NCBI RefSeq assembly: GCF_000013045.1
Contig: NC_007677.1
Location: 1,736,001-1,800,000 of the forward strand
DNA: 64,000 nt
Reading direction: 5' to 3'
Source of the DNA: Salinibacter ruber DSM 13855
GTDB taxonomy: Bacteria; Bacteroidota; Rhodothermia; Rhodothermales; Salinibacteraceae
The notes under the pieces were generated by a model. The model saw nothing but the letters and a program-made list of their open reading frames with translations. It did not search any database and was not told the origin of the DNA. A program made the translations under genes and the position numbers. Below, in pieces: positions 15,977 through 23,860 of the stretch; positions within the stretch are counted from its first letter, which is position 1; every line of letters begins with the position of its first letter.

Positions 15977-18136
15977 TCACGTGAGTCCGAGGAATTTTCG
16001 AAGCGTCCATTCGCTGGCCAGAAGGGCAAGAATGGCGATCAGGAAGAGCGACGTGCGCCACAGCTCGGCCTCCGAGGACCGCTGGACGACGTCGCTGGAA
16101 AAGGAGGCCTGGCCGGCCAGCTCTGCCGGCAACCGGTCAATCGTCTCGGGCGTGTAGGCCGTCCCGCCCGCTCGGCTCGCCAGTTGGCGCATGAGCACGG
16201 CGTCGGCTCGGGGCGACTGGTACTCGATTCGGAGGGGGGCGACGGAGAACTCGCCCCGGTCCGTGCCCAAATCGGTCTCGCCGAGCTGGGCCTGCGCCTC
16301 GTACTGGTACGTGCCCTCCGGCAGCGTCCCGACATCGAGCGTGTACCGGCCTTGCCCGGTCGGGTCCATGGTGTAGGGGTACTCGGTGCCGGTGGAATCC
16401 GTAACCGTCACCTTCACCGTGGCGTCCGACACCGGCTGCCGGCTCTGGTCGTACACCTGACCGGTAAAGGAGACGGCGTCCGTGCCCCCGAAGGTGGAAG
16501 CAGTGGGACGGACGCGCACCGGCGAGTCGTCCGCCTCGGTGCCGGCCCACCGAAGCAGGTTGGAAGCAAGGCCGGGCCAGAGCGGATCGGCCGCCCGAAG
16601 CTCCGACGGCAGAAGGGCCCACCGCCACACCCCACTCCCGAGAAACGCGGCGGTCCGCAGGCCCGCGCGGCGTCGGAGAACCAGGAGGGGGGCGGCGGAC
16701 GTCGTGGCGGCGGTCCCGAGCACCTGAGCGTCTGGCGTGGGTGTCCACGCGGACGCGGGCACCTGGAGGGGCGGGAGCCGCTCGAACAACGCCCCTTCGG
16801 CGCCCTCAATGCGAAAGACGGGGTGCTGCCGGGCACTCTCCACAATCCGGAAGGAGGCCTCCGCAAACGATGAGGTCGACGCGTCCGGACGGGCGGGCAA
16901 CGACGCCTCGAAGTGCTCGGTCCAGGCGGCCAGGTCCGTCTGGCGGTCGAGAAAGAAGAGGGCCGGGGTGCCGTCGTTGACGAGCGTGGCGACGCGCTGC
17001 ACGACGTCGTCGGGCACGGAGGGGCTCGGAAAGCCGGCGAGGACGACCACGTCGAAGGCCGACAAGTCGTCCGGAAGGGGGCCCTCCAGAAACGTCCCGT
17101 CGGGGGTCGGGATGCGGGCCGTGACCTCCGTGTCGGCGGTTCGCTCGTAAACGCGACGGAGGGCGCTCACGTCGGGAGCGGGCGCCGCGCCGAGGAGGAG
17201 CACCTGCCGCTTGCTTTCGAGAACCCGTAGCGATGTCGACTGCGCGTTGTTGCGGGTCGTCACTTCGCCGGCGAGTTCGGGGACCCGTACGGTCACCTGC
17301 TGGAGGCCGGCCTGCTCGGGCTCGAAGGTCAGATCCACCGACACCTCGCCGGTGCCATCCGGGAGACGCACCGGGCGTTGGTCGAGCGTGCGGCCGGACT
17401 GTTCGAGGGTGACGGGCACCGGCTGGCCGGGCCCCTCCGTGACGCTGAGGGTGACGCGGACGGGCACCGACGAGTTGAGGTAGGCCCGGTCGTTCGTCGA
17501 GACGTCCTGAACGCGGAGGTCGCGCTGTCGGGCGGTGTCGCCAACGGTAACGGTGTGCACCGGAACCGGAGACCGGTCGGCCACGCGCAGAGGGTTTTGC
17601 CCCGTGTTGTACTGGCCGTCGGAGACGAGCACGATGCCGCCCAGGTTCTCGTCCCGCAGCTCCTCAGGGGCCGCCTGGAGGCCGCTTGCAAGGTCGGTGC
17701 GCGCGCCGTCGAAGCGGAGCGAGTCGATAATCCCCCCGGAGAGGGCCCGCGACGCCTCCCCAACGCGGAAGAAGCGTGCCGTTCCCGGCATCGCCTCGTC
17801 TTGGAGCGCATCGAGGACGGGTCGAACGGAGGTTCGAGCCGCGTTGGGGCGGGCGGCGGAGGTGTCCTCGGCCGTCACCACCTGCATGCTCTGGCTGTCG
17901 TCCACGAGGACGGCCAGGACCGGGGGACGCTCGGTCGACCGAAACTGTTGCAGGACCGGCTCGAACAGCAGGAAGCAGATGAGGGCGAGGGCGAGAAAGC
18001 GAAGACCGCCCAGGAGCAGGCGCCACCCTGCACTGAGCGAAGGGACGGTCGCGCGGTAGGTCCAGTACGTAAGCCCCCCCGCCACGGCCACGCAGAGGAG
18101 AAGCAGCCAGGGGGAGTACCCGAACGAGAACGCCAT
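15977..18136 (-). CDS. Membrane-anchored VWA-domain protein
   Basis: 719 aa. Two membrane helices lie near the N-terminus (SPWLLLLCVAVAGGLTYW; FLALALICFLLFEPVL) and one at the C-terminus (LFLIAILALLASEW). Between them is a von Willebrand A domain with a MIDAS-like site (VDDSQSM, D-x-S-x-S; VLVSDGQYNTG), then Ig-like modules and a Rossmann-like segment (VVVLAGFPSPSVPDD). The layout matches the large BatA/VWA proteins of Bacteroidota that face the periplasm. Role unknown. It is followed 12 bp later, on the upstream side, by a subtilase in the same direction. Confidence 0.85.
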   Translation of the reverse strand: MAFSFGYSPWLLLLCVAVAGGLTYWTYRATVPSLSAGWRLLLGGLRFLALALICFLLFEPVLQQFRSTERPPVLAVLVDDSQSMQVVTAEDTSAARPNAARTSVRPVLDALQDEAMPGTARFFRVGEASRALSGGIIDSLRFDGARTDLASGLQAAPEELRDENLGGIVLVSDGQYNTGQNPLRVADRSPVPVHTVTVGDTARQRDLRVQDVSTNDRAYLNSSVPVRVTLSVTEGPGQPVPVTLEQSGRTLDQRPVRLPDGTGEVSVDLTFEPEQAGLQQVTVRVPELAGEVTTRNNAQSTSLRVLESKRQVLLLGAAPAPDVSALRRVYERTADTEVTARIPTPDGTFLEGPLPDDLSAFDVVVLAGFPSPSVPDDVVQRVATLVNDGTPALFFLDRQTDLAAWTEHFEASLPARPDASTSSFAEASFRIVESARQHPVFRIEGAEGALFERLPPLQVPASAWTPTPDAQVLGTAATTSAAPLLVLRRRAGLRTAAFLGSGVWRWALLPSELRAADPLWPGLASNLLRWAGTEADDSPVRVRPTASTFGGTDAVSFTGQVYDQSRQPVSDATVKVTVTDSTGTEYPYTMDPTGQGRYTLDVGTLPEGTYQYEAQAQLGETDLGTDRGEFSVAPLRIEYQSPRADAVLMRQLASRAGGTAYTPETIDRLPAELAGQASFSSDVVQRSSEAELWRTSLFLIAILALLASEWTLRKFLGLT

Positions 18137-18148
18137 GCCGCGGAGAGG

Positions 18149-19813
18149 TTACTTGGAGAGTGTGACGCGCCCCGTGGCGTGGTGGCCCCGGTCCGTCGTG
18201 ACTACGTACCGGTACAGGCCGGGCGGAAGGCCGTTCACGTCGACTGGAAGCCGGTTGGGGCCGGGGTGTCCCGCCCGTTCGACGCGGCGCACCCTGTGCC
18301 CGAGCGCGGTGTGGAGGGTGACCCGAAGGCGCGTCGTGTGGGGCGGAGCGGAGACCGGAACGATGAGGGACGGGGCGTCCAGGGCCGTGTACGGCGCCGA
18401 TACGTGGAGGGCGGGTGACGCCGTCCGGCGCGCCTGCCATTCGGCGTATCGCACGGCCGCCTCGGCGTCCACGATGCCCCAGCCGCGGGTGGTGTCGGGG
18501 GCGTGGGCCTGCGAGGCCGTCTGTCGCAGGAGCCGCCGGACGTCGATTGGGCCCAGCGCAGGGTTTACCTGCAGCATCTGGGCGACAATGCCGGTTACCT
18601 GCGGGCTGGCAAAGGAGGTGCCACTAACCCGGGCGTACTGGTCGTTCTTCCAGGCGGCGGGCACCTTCTCCCCCTGTACGACCACGTCCGGCTTGCGGCG
18701 ACCGTCCGCCGTGGGGCCACGGGCACTGAAGGACGCCACCGACGAGTCGGGGGCGACGGCGCCCACCGCAATGGCCGAGTCGGCATCGGCGGGCGTGTTG
18801 ACGTAGAACCAGCAGTTGTCGGGCGCGTCGCAGCCGCTGTTGCCGGCACTCACCACCACCGTCACGCCGCGCCGGGCGGCCTGGTCGACCGCTCGGGTGG
18901 TGAGGGCCGTGTCCCCGTCCAGGTCGTCGGGCCCGTAGCTGCGTTGGCCGTCGTCGAAGCGGGTGTACCCGATCGAGGCGTTGACCACGTCCACCCCGCG
19001 GCGGGTGAGCCACTCCAGGCCCGCCACGAAGTTGTCCTCCTCCACGTTGCGCTCGTACTGGGTAAATTCCGTCGTTGCCCCCCAGATGTTGGCCCCGTAG
19101 GCCGGCCCCACGAGCGAGCCGGGCTCGTAGCCGGCGGCCACGGACACGACGCCGGCCCCATGAGTGCCCCCTTGCCGTCCGGTCGTCATGTTTCGCAGCC
19201 CCCCGAGCCGATCGTTGGCCCGCAGGTGTGAAAACACGGGATGACGAAGGCCGGCGTAGTTTGCGTCCAGGAAGCCCACGTCCACCCCACGTCCGTTCAG
19301 GCCCCGGGCCAACGGAGACCGGGCGTTGATACGAGACAAGGGCCCGGCCGCCGCCCCCAACGCGGGGGGGGACGGGTCGGTCGGTTCGGAGAATGGACCG
19401 AGGGGACGAAGCGAGGCCACCGGGCGTGTGCCCCGAACGAAGGGCAGCGCCGCCACTGTGGCGCGGGTGTCAGGGGCAAGCCGCGCAGAAACGGCGTGGA
19501 GCCAGCGACTCCGGACGAGGGGCCGCACGCCGACGGACCGGAGGCGGTTTAGGAACGCCGGCGCAACCGGTCGGGCCGCGGACGCACCGCTGGTGGGGGC
19601 AGTCTCGGAGGGACGATCCGCAAGGAGGATCCAGTATTTGTCCGTCGACGTGCTGTCGGAGGGGCGGGCCGCAGCCAGCTGCACGGTGCAGAACGCGCCC
19701 AGGCAGACCGTGAGAGCCAAGAGGGAGAGGGGCCGGGCCGCTCGCGTCAGGGGTCGAGACAGGGAGCCCAGAGGAAGAATGTCTGCGAGGGCGGACGCAC
19801 GTGACTCACACAT
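18149..19813 (-). CDS. Secreted subtilisin-like (S8) serine protease
   Basis: 554 aa from the ATG at 19813. A signal peptide (LLALTVCLGAFCTVQLAAA) precedes a prodomain-like region and an S8 catalytic domain with a full triad: D183 in VGFLDANY, H218 in GGTHGAGV and S400 in SGTSFASPQ; the oxyanion region VVVSAGNSG is present. The last ~85 residues (VTLHTALGHRVRRV, then LPPGLYRYVVTT) resemble a type IX secretion C-terminal sorting domain. The start overlaps the stop of the antiporter gene by 8 bp, so the two are translationally coupled. Confidence 0.92.
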   Translation of the reverse strand: MCESRASALADILPLGSLSRPLTRAARPLSLLALTVCLGAFCTVQLAAARPSDSTSTDKYWILLADRPSETAPTSGASAARPVAPAFLNRLRSVGVRPLVRSRWLHAVSARLAPDTRATVAALPFVRGTRPVASLRPLGPFSEPTDPSPPALGAAAGPLSRINARSPLARGLNGRGVDVGFLDANYAGLRHPVFSHLRANDRLGGLRNMTTGRQGGTHGAGVVSVAAGYEPGSLVGPAYGANIWGATTEFTQYERNVEEDNFVAGLEWLTRRGVDVVNASIGYTRFDDGQRSYGPDDLDGDTALTTRAVDQAARRGVTVVVSAGNSGCDAPDNCWFYVNTPADADSAIAVGAVAPDSSVASFSARGPTADGRRKPDVVVQGEKVPAAWKNDQYARVSGTSFASPQVTGIVAQMLQVNPALGPIDVRRLLRQTASQAHAPDTTRGWGIVDAEAAVRYAEWQARRTASPALHVSAPYTALDAPSLIVPVSAPPHTTRLRVTLHTALGHRVRRVERAGHPGPNRLPVDVNGLPPGLYRYVVTTDRGHHATGRVTLSK

Positions 19814-20759
19814 ACAGAAACACCATGAACCCCAGAAAGGCAATCACCATGAATGCCCCTTCCACCCGAGTAATTTTTTGGTCCCACCACGTCAGGGGCA
19901 CCAGCAGGGCACAAAAGCCCAGCATCACGGGAAAGTGCAGGCGGATCGTTTCCGGATCGACCGTGATGGGCTCGGCAATGGCCAGCGTCCCCACTACGAA
20001 CAGTACGTTTAAGAGGTTGCTCCCAATCACGTTGCCCACGGTCATATCGACCTCCTGCTTCAGCGTCCCCACCATGGAGGCCGCCAGCTCGGGCAGGCTG
20101 GTGCCAATGGCCACCACCGTCAGGCCGATCACGACGTGGTCGATGTTCAGGACATCCGAGATCGCAAGGGCGTTGTCGACCATCAGATGGGCCCCGAGCG
20201 TGAGCCCCCCCATGCCGCCAATCACGTAGACGGCCTTGGCCAGGGTTGAGAGATCAGGATCGGCGGCGTCCAGTTCGCCCTCCATGCTCTCCAGAACAGT
20301 GCCTCTCGTGGTCCGGTGGGCGTCGTAGAACACGTAGGCCGCGAGTCCCGAGAGGAGGACCACCATCAAGACGCCGTCTCGGGCCCCAATCACACCGTCG
20401 AGGGCACAGAGGTAAAAGAGGACCATCACGCCGAGCATGACGGGGTACTCACGTCGCAGCACCTCCGGCGTGACGGCGAGGGGCAACACCACGGCACACG
20501 CCCCAAGGATGAGGGCCACGTTGCTGATGTTGGAGCCGATGATGTTGCCGATGGCGAGCGGGGACTCCCCCGAGATCAACGCAAATACGTTGACCAGATA
20601 CTCCGGCATCGACGTTCCGAGGGCGACCACCGTCAGGCCCAAGATGACGGGGCGAATTCCGTACTGTAGGGCGATGCTGGAGGCGCCCTGGATGAGGCCT
20701 TCGGCGCCCAGGTAGAGCAGCAGCAGGCCGACGAAGAAGAGAAAAACGTATAGGATCAT
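19806..20759 (-). CDS. Calcium/sodium antiporter (CaCA family, YrbG-like)
   Basis: 317 aa, about 10 membrane segments. CaCA exchangers move Ca2+ out against Na+ across the inner membrane. The two alpha repeats are clear: GTSMPEYLVN with GNIIGSNISNVALILG, and GTSLPELAAS with GNVIGSNLLNVLFVVG. The central acidic loop (MEGELDAADPDLSTL) faces the cytosol. Na+-coupled exchange fits a marine or hypersaline setting. The 3' end overlaps the subtilase gene, an odd pairing with no known functional link. Confidence 0.95.
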   Translation of the reverse strand: MILYVFLFFVGLLLLYLGAEGLIQGASSIALQYGIRPVILGLTVVALGTSMPEYLVNVFALISGESPLAIGNIIGSNISNVALILGACAVVLPLAVTPEVLRREYPVMLGVMVLFYLCALDGVIGARDGVLMVVLLSGLAAYVFYDAHRTTRGTVLESMEGELDAADPDLSTLAKAVYVIGGMGGLTLGAHLMVDNALAISDVLNIDHVVIGLTVVAIGTSLPELAASMVGTLKQEVDMTVGNVIGSNLLNVLFVVGTLAIAEPITVDPETIRLHFPVMLGFCALLVPLTWWDQKITRVEGAFMVIAFLGFMVFLYV

Positions 20760-20966
20760 GCAGGGCTACTCGGGTGGATCGCCGACCGGGGCGGGGATTT
20801 TGCCGAAGGACCGGTGAGCGGATGGGGGCGCAACCGGTTGGGTGTCGGAGACGATGCGCTGAGGAGCGGCATTCGTCGGCCCGATCAATGGGGAGTGGGA
20901 ACGTCCCGGTTGCGGTCCTGGCATGGTGGCGGGGGCATTCGGGCTGAGTCGACGCTCTGCGAGGGC

Positions 20967-21770
20967 TTACGAGGCGTCGAGCAGGGCACGCCCCCGAAAC
21001 GAGCCCGGTAGCAGGGCCGATGCACTGGAGCGCTCAGGGGCGGCGTCGTGCCGATCCATCCAAAGCGTCGTTTCGGGCGCGAGTTCCGCGAGAAGCTGCC
21101 GGCACGCCCCGCACGGGGTGCCCTCGGGGTCCTCATCGCACGTGAGGTAGAGGCGACGCGGCGACGGGAGTGCATACGAGTGCATCGTGCCCAGGACGTT
21201 GCGCTCGGCGCAGAGGATCCGGGCCCAGTCCGGGTGCTCGACGTTGACGCCCGGCACGAACGGCCCCTCTTGGGTCTCGAGAATGGCCCCGACGGGATAC
21301 CCGGAAGACGGCACATGGGCCCGCCGGGACACGCGGCGGACCGCCTGCAGGCCGTCCTCCGTCCCGTCGATGGACACGTCGAGGCCCGGAGGCAGCACGG
21401 CCTGCATGGCGGGCAGCGCACCGTTCCCGCCCGCGCCCCGAACCCAGGCGTCGTCGGCGGCCGGCTCAAAGGGACCCTGGGGCAGGTCTTCGACATAAAG
21501 GGCCTCCTCCCGTCGGAAGGGGCGTGAGAGGACGAAGGCCACGATCGACGACTCGTGCCCGAGGGCGACGGCCGTGGTGTAGGCGTTGAGCAGGGCCGGA
21601 ATGGTAAGGGAGTAGGAGGCGCTCTCCAGGCGCACCCCGGGGACCCAGCGGCCGTCGTCCAACAGGAGCACGGCCGCCGTCGGCGCGTCGGAAAACGGCA
21701 CGTGGGCGCGGGGCAGAAGGTCGCGCGCCCGGCGACGAGGCGGGTCAAGGGCGGAGTCGGACGGGGGCAT
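20967..21770 (-). CDS. Two-domain cytidine deaminase, N-terminal domain degenerate
   Basis: 267 aa from the ATG at 21770. The enzyme turns cytidine to uridine with a bound zinc. The C-terminal half has the full site: C187 and E189 in ILCAERNVL, and C220/C223 in TPCGACRQ. The N-terminal half is a clear second copy of the fold (AHVPFSDAPTAAVLLLDDG, ASYSLTIPALLNAYTTAV), but its Cys-Ala-Glu is replaced by Pro-Ala-Leu and it has no PCxxC. E. coli Cdd also has two domains, but there the N-terminal one is active. It is divergent from a small acidic protein at 21939. Confidence 0.9.
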   Translation of the reverse strand: MPPSDSALDPPRRRARDLLPRAHVPFSDAPTAAVLLLDDGRWVPGVRLESASYSLTIPALLNAYTTAVALGHESSIVAFVLSRPFRREEALYVEDLPQGPFEPAADDAWVRGAGGNGALPAMQAVLPPGLDVSIDGTEDGLQAVRRVSRRAHVPSSGYPVGAILETQEGPFVPGVNVEHPDWARILCAERNVLGTMHSYALPSPRRLYLTCDEDPEGTPCGACRQLLAELAPETTLWMDRHDAAPERSSASALLPGSFRGRALLDAS

Positions 21771-21870
21771 AAGCCGCGGGGGGGATCCGAAATTGACAAA
21801 TTGGGCCGGTGGGAATCGGTGAAAACGGGAGGAGGTTCCGGTTTGGACGAGAGACAAACGCGGGGCAACC

Positions 21871-21901
21871 TTTCGGTCGAACCGGCTGGTGCTTAGATTT
21901 G
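21871..21901 (+). promoter_or_regulatory. Candidate Bacteroidota-type promoter
   Basis: TTTC (21871-21874), a 19-bp spacer, then TAGATTTG (21894-21901). The second element fits the TAnnTTTG -7 box of Bacteroidota fully and the first differs by one base from TTTG. It is 38 bp upstream of the ATG at 21939. Confidence 0.45.
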
Positions 21902-21911
21902 GATCCAAATC
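21896..21911. promoter_or_regulatory. Perfect 16-bp palindrome over the -7 box
   Basis: GATTTGGATCCAAATC is its own reverse complement and overlaps the TAGATTTG box of the candidate promoter. A bound protein would block the promoter, so it is a likely operator for the small gene at 21939, perhaps also for the divergent cytidine deaminase. Confidence 0.45.
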
Positions 21912-21938
21912 ATTCTTGCCGCAACCCCACGCCGCCGT

Positions 21939-22283
21939 ATGCCCGATGAGCCGACCGAACTTGCCGTAGGCGAGAGCTTTGTGACCTCCGAGGAGGGAGA
22001 CGACCTCCGGGTCGAGACGACTCGTAGCGAAGAGCATCTCTTCACGACGACCTACCGAGACGCCGAGACCGGCACCCTCCGTCTGGCCCTGCAGGTGGAC
22101 ATCACGACCGGCTCCGCGGCCATCGACCCCCGGAGCTACGACGCCGACTTTTGGACGCTCGTGGTGGAGGGGCTTCCCCGGCCCGACCTGGATCTGCAAT
22201 CGGCCCTTGCGTCGGTTGAGGAGCCCGGCATTGAAGTGGACACGGACCGGCGCGAGCTTCATGTTCAGTCCGACGATGCCTGA
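21939..22283 (+). CDS. Small acidic protein, unknown
   Basis: 114 aa, with an excess of Asp and Glu and no signal peptide or membrane segment, so cytosolic. The sequence alternates short strands (DDLRVETTRSEEHLFTTTYRD, TLRLALQVDI). No family recognised. It has a recognisable promoter and palindrome just upstream, which supports it as a real gene. Confidence 0.6.
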   Translation: MPDEPTELAVGESFVTSEEGDDLRVETTRSEEHLFTTTYRDAETGTLRLALQVDITTGSAAIDPRSYDADFWTLVVEGLPRPDLDLQSALASVEEPGIEVDTDRRELHVQSDDA

Positions 22284-22408
22284 TCGTGGTGCGGGCCTGC
22301 TCCCGCCTCACCCACCGGCAGCGCGTCCCCCTGCGACCCCTTCAGCGCACCGCGGGCGAAGGCCCATCGCGGCGGGGACACGAGCGTCCAGTCAGGGGCC
22401 CTTGAGAC

Positions 22409-22675
22409 TCACTCCTCCGCAATCACGTACGCGCCCCCTCCAAGCATCGCGACGAGAAGAATCTGGAGAAGAAGGCGGGACGACGCGAGGCGACCTTCGT
22501 AGCGGTACCGCGGCGTGCTCCACCGGGGCTCCGCGGCAAAGTAGCGATACTTGGTGACGCGCACCTCTGTCGCCTCGGCCTCGTCATTCAACGCCGTGCG
22601 GGTGGCCGTGTAGGGCGGAAAGAGGCACATCACGACGATTAGTCCCACCGTAACCAGTTGGATCGTCTGACGCAT
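22409..22675 (-). CDS. Small protein with two membrane segments, unknown
   Basis: 88 aa from the ATG at 22675 (MRQTIQLVTVGLIVVMCLFPPY). The first membrane helix is at about residues 5-22 and the second at about 66-84 (LLLQILLVAMLGGGAYVI). The loop between them (RVTKYRYFAAEPRW, YRYEGRLASSR) is basic and aromatic. A TTG start further upstream at 22822 would add 49 residues without extra support. Family not recognised. Confidence 0.6.
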   Translation of the reverse strand: MRQTIQLVTVGLIVVMCLFPPYTATRTALNDEAEATEVRVTKYRYFAAEPRWSTPRYRYEGRLASSRLLLQILLVAMLGGGAYVIAEE

Positions 22676-23108
22676 GCAGGGGGTGGGCTGTGGCAAAGGA
22701 GGACGAATCGCCTGGAATGAACTGCGATATCGACGGGAGGGTGTCGTGGCCGTTACCAGGACCCGGTCGCGCATTTCCCCGTCCGGATTCAGAAATGGCG
22801 GGGAGACGTTACCGGTATACAAGTTTAAAAAGCACTCTACATTTTCGGATTTTCCGGTGTAGGTTAAGGCTTTCGACTCTATTACGTTTTGCTACCATGA
22901 TCCCGGAGCAATTCTGCTGACGTGTCGTGTCTCGGGTACTCGCATATGACACTGCGTCTGAGCTTCCGTCAGTCCAATTCCTTTTAATCCGGGTTGACTG
23001 GGATTCTCCTGCATGATGCGTGCTGCCGTGTCCTGCCGTGGATGGACCTCGCATCGGCACGGCGCGACGGTGTGCTGATTCCAGCGGCCTGCCAAATACC
23101 TCGTCGCC
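22676..23108. other. Intergenic stretch with an AT-rich island
   Basis: 433 bp with no convincing gene. The part at about 22815-22920 is clearly richer in A and T than its surroundings (for example aagtttaaaaagcactc and ctattacgttttgc). It may hold promoters for the minus-strand membrane protein and the plus-strand secreted protein, or mark a remnant of foreign DNA. Confidence 0.4.
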
Positions 23109-23489
23109 GTGAGCCGATTTCCCCGAAGCCTCTTCCTTGCCGTCCTGTCCCTCCTTATCGCAGCGCCCGCCGTCGAGGCGCAGACGCTGAAGCACGACTT
23201 TCAGCGCGATGGGGAGGAGTATACGGTCTACCTCCGCATTGAGGATCAGTGGATCGAGACGTGGCGTGTGGGGGAGCAGGGGGACTGCATGATGTACCCG
23301 TCCTCGGTCCAGTATGAGAACGACAAAATTCGTTTTCGGCAGGGAACCGAGTGGAGGGTGAACCGGATCGACGAGGAGACAATGGACATCACGTTTCCGG
23401 AGGGTCGGACCATCACCTACCAGGAGACCCAGCGCGACCCTGCCGTCCTCTGCAACGCCACCGACGGGGGCTCCGGCGACGAAACCTGA
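23109..23489 (+). CDS. Small secreted protein, unknown
   Basis: 126 aa from a GTG at 23109. A type I signal peptide (FLAVLSLLIAAPAVEA, cut before QTL) leads into a 100-residue acidic domain. Two cysteines (GDCMMYPS, AVLCNATD) may form a disulfide outside the cytosol. Strands such as YTVYLRIEDQWIETWRV suggest a beta-rich fold. Family not recognised. Stands alone. Confidence 0.65.
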   Translation: MSRFPRSLFLAVLSLLIAAPAVEAQTLKHDFQRDGEEYTVYLRIEDQWIETWRVGEQGDCMMYPSSVQYENDKIRFRQGTEWRVNRIDEETMDITFPEGRTITYQETQRDPAVLCNATDGGSGDET

Positions 23490-23623
23490 TGCGATGCCCC
23501 GTGACGCCGCGCATCCACAGCGGGCACGCCGAGGGATGGACCGCGCCGGGATCGGCCCTCCGGGTCGCGGTTGCGCCGAACGTCCTTACCGGGTCCCCAC
23601 ACGAGCACGAGCCCCCCGTCGTC

Positions 23624-23761
23624 TCAACCCTCTTCGGAGTCGTCCGGGGTCTCGGGGGGCTGAAGCAGCGTCCACAGGACGTACATGGCCCCGAAGCCGA
23701 GGCCGAAGACGAGCACAATTCCGAGTGTGATGGCGACGAGACTGACAAAGGCCAGCGTCAT
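23624..23761 (-). CDS. 45-aa single-pass membrane protein
   Basis: ATG at 23761, stop at 23624. The N-terminal two thirds is one hydrophobic helix (FVSLVAITLGIVLVFGLGFG, then AMYVLWTLL) and the tail is short and acidic (PPETPDDSEEG), so N-out/C-in or the reverse cannot be told. Small proteins of this kind often assist membrane complexes. Family not recognised, and too short for firm statistics, but the hydrophobic-then-acidic pattern is not expected by chance. Confidence 0.5.
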   Translation of the reverse strand: MTLAFVSLVAITLGIVLVFGLGFGAMYVLWTLLQPPETPDDSEEG

Positions 23762-23860
23762 GGCATTGGTTGTGTCAGGGAGAAAGTCCTTGCGTCGGTT
23801 GTGTGAGGGCCCTCCGTTCGTGGTCGACGGATGCGCTTCCGGGAGTGAGGCAGAAAGAAG

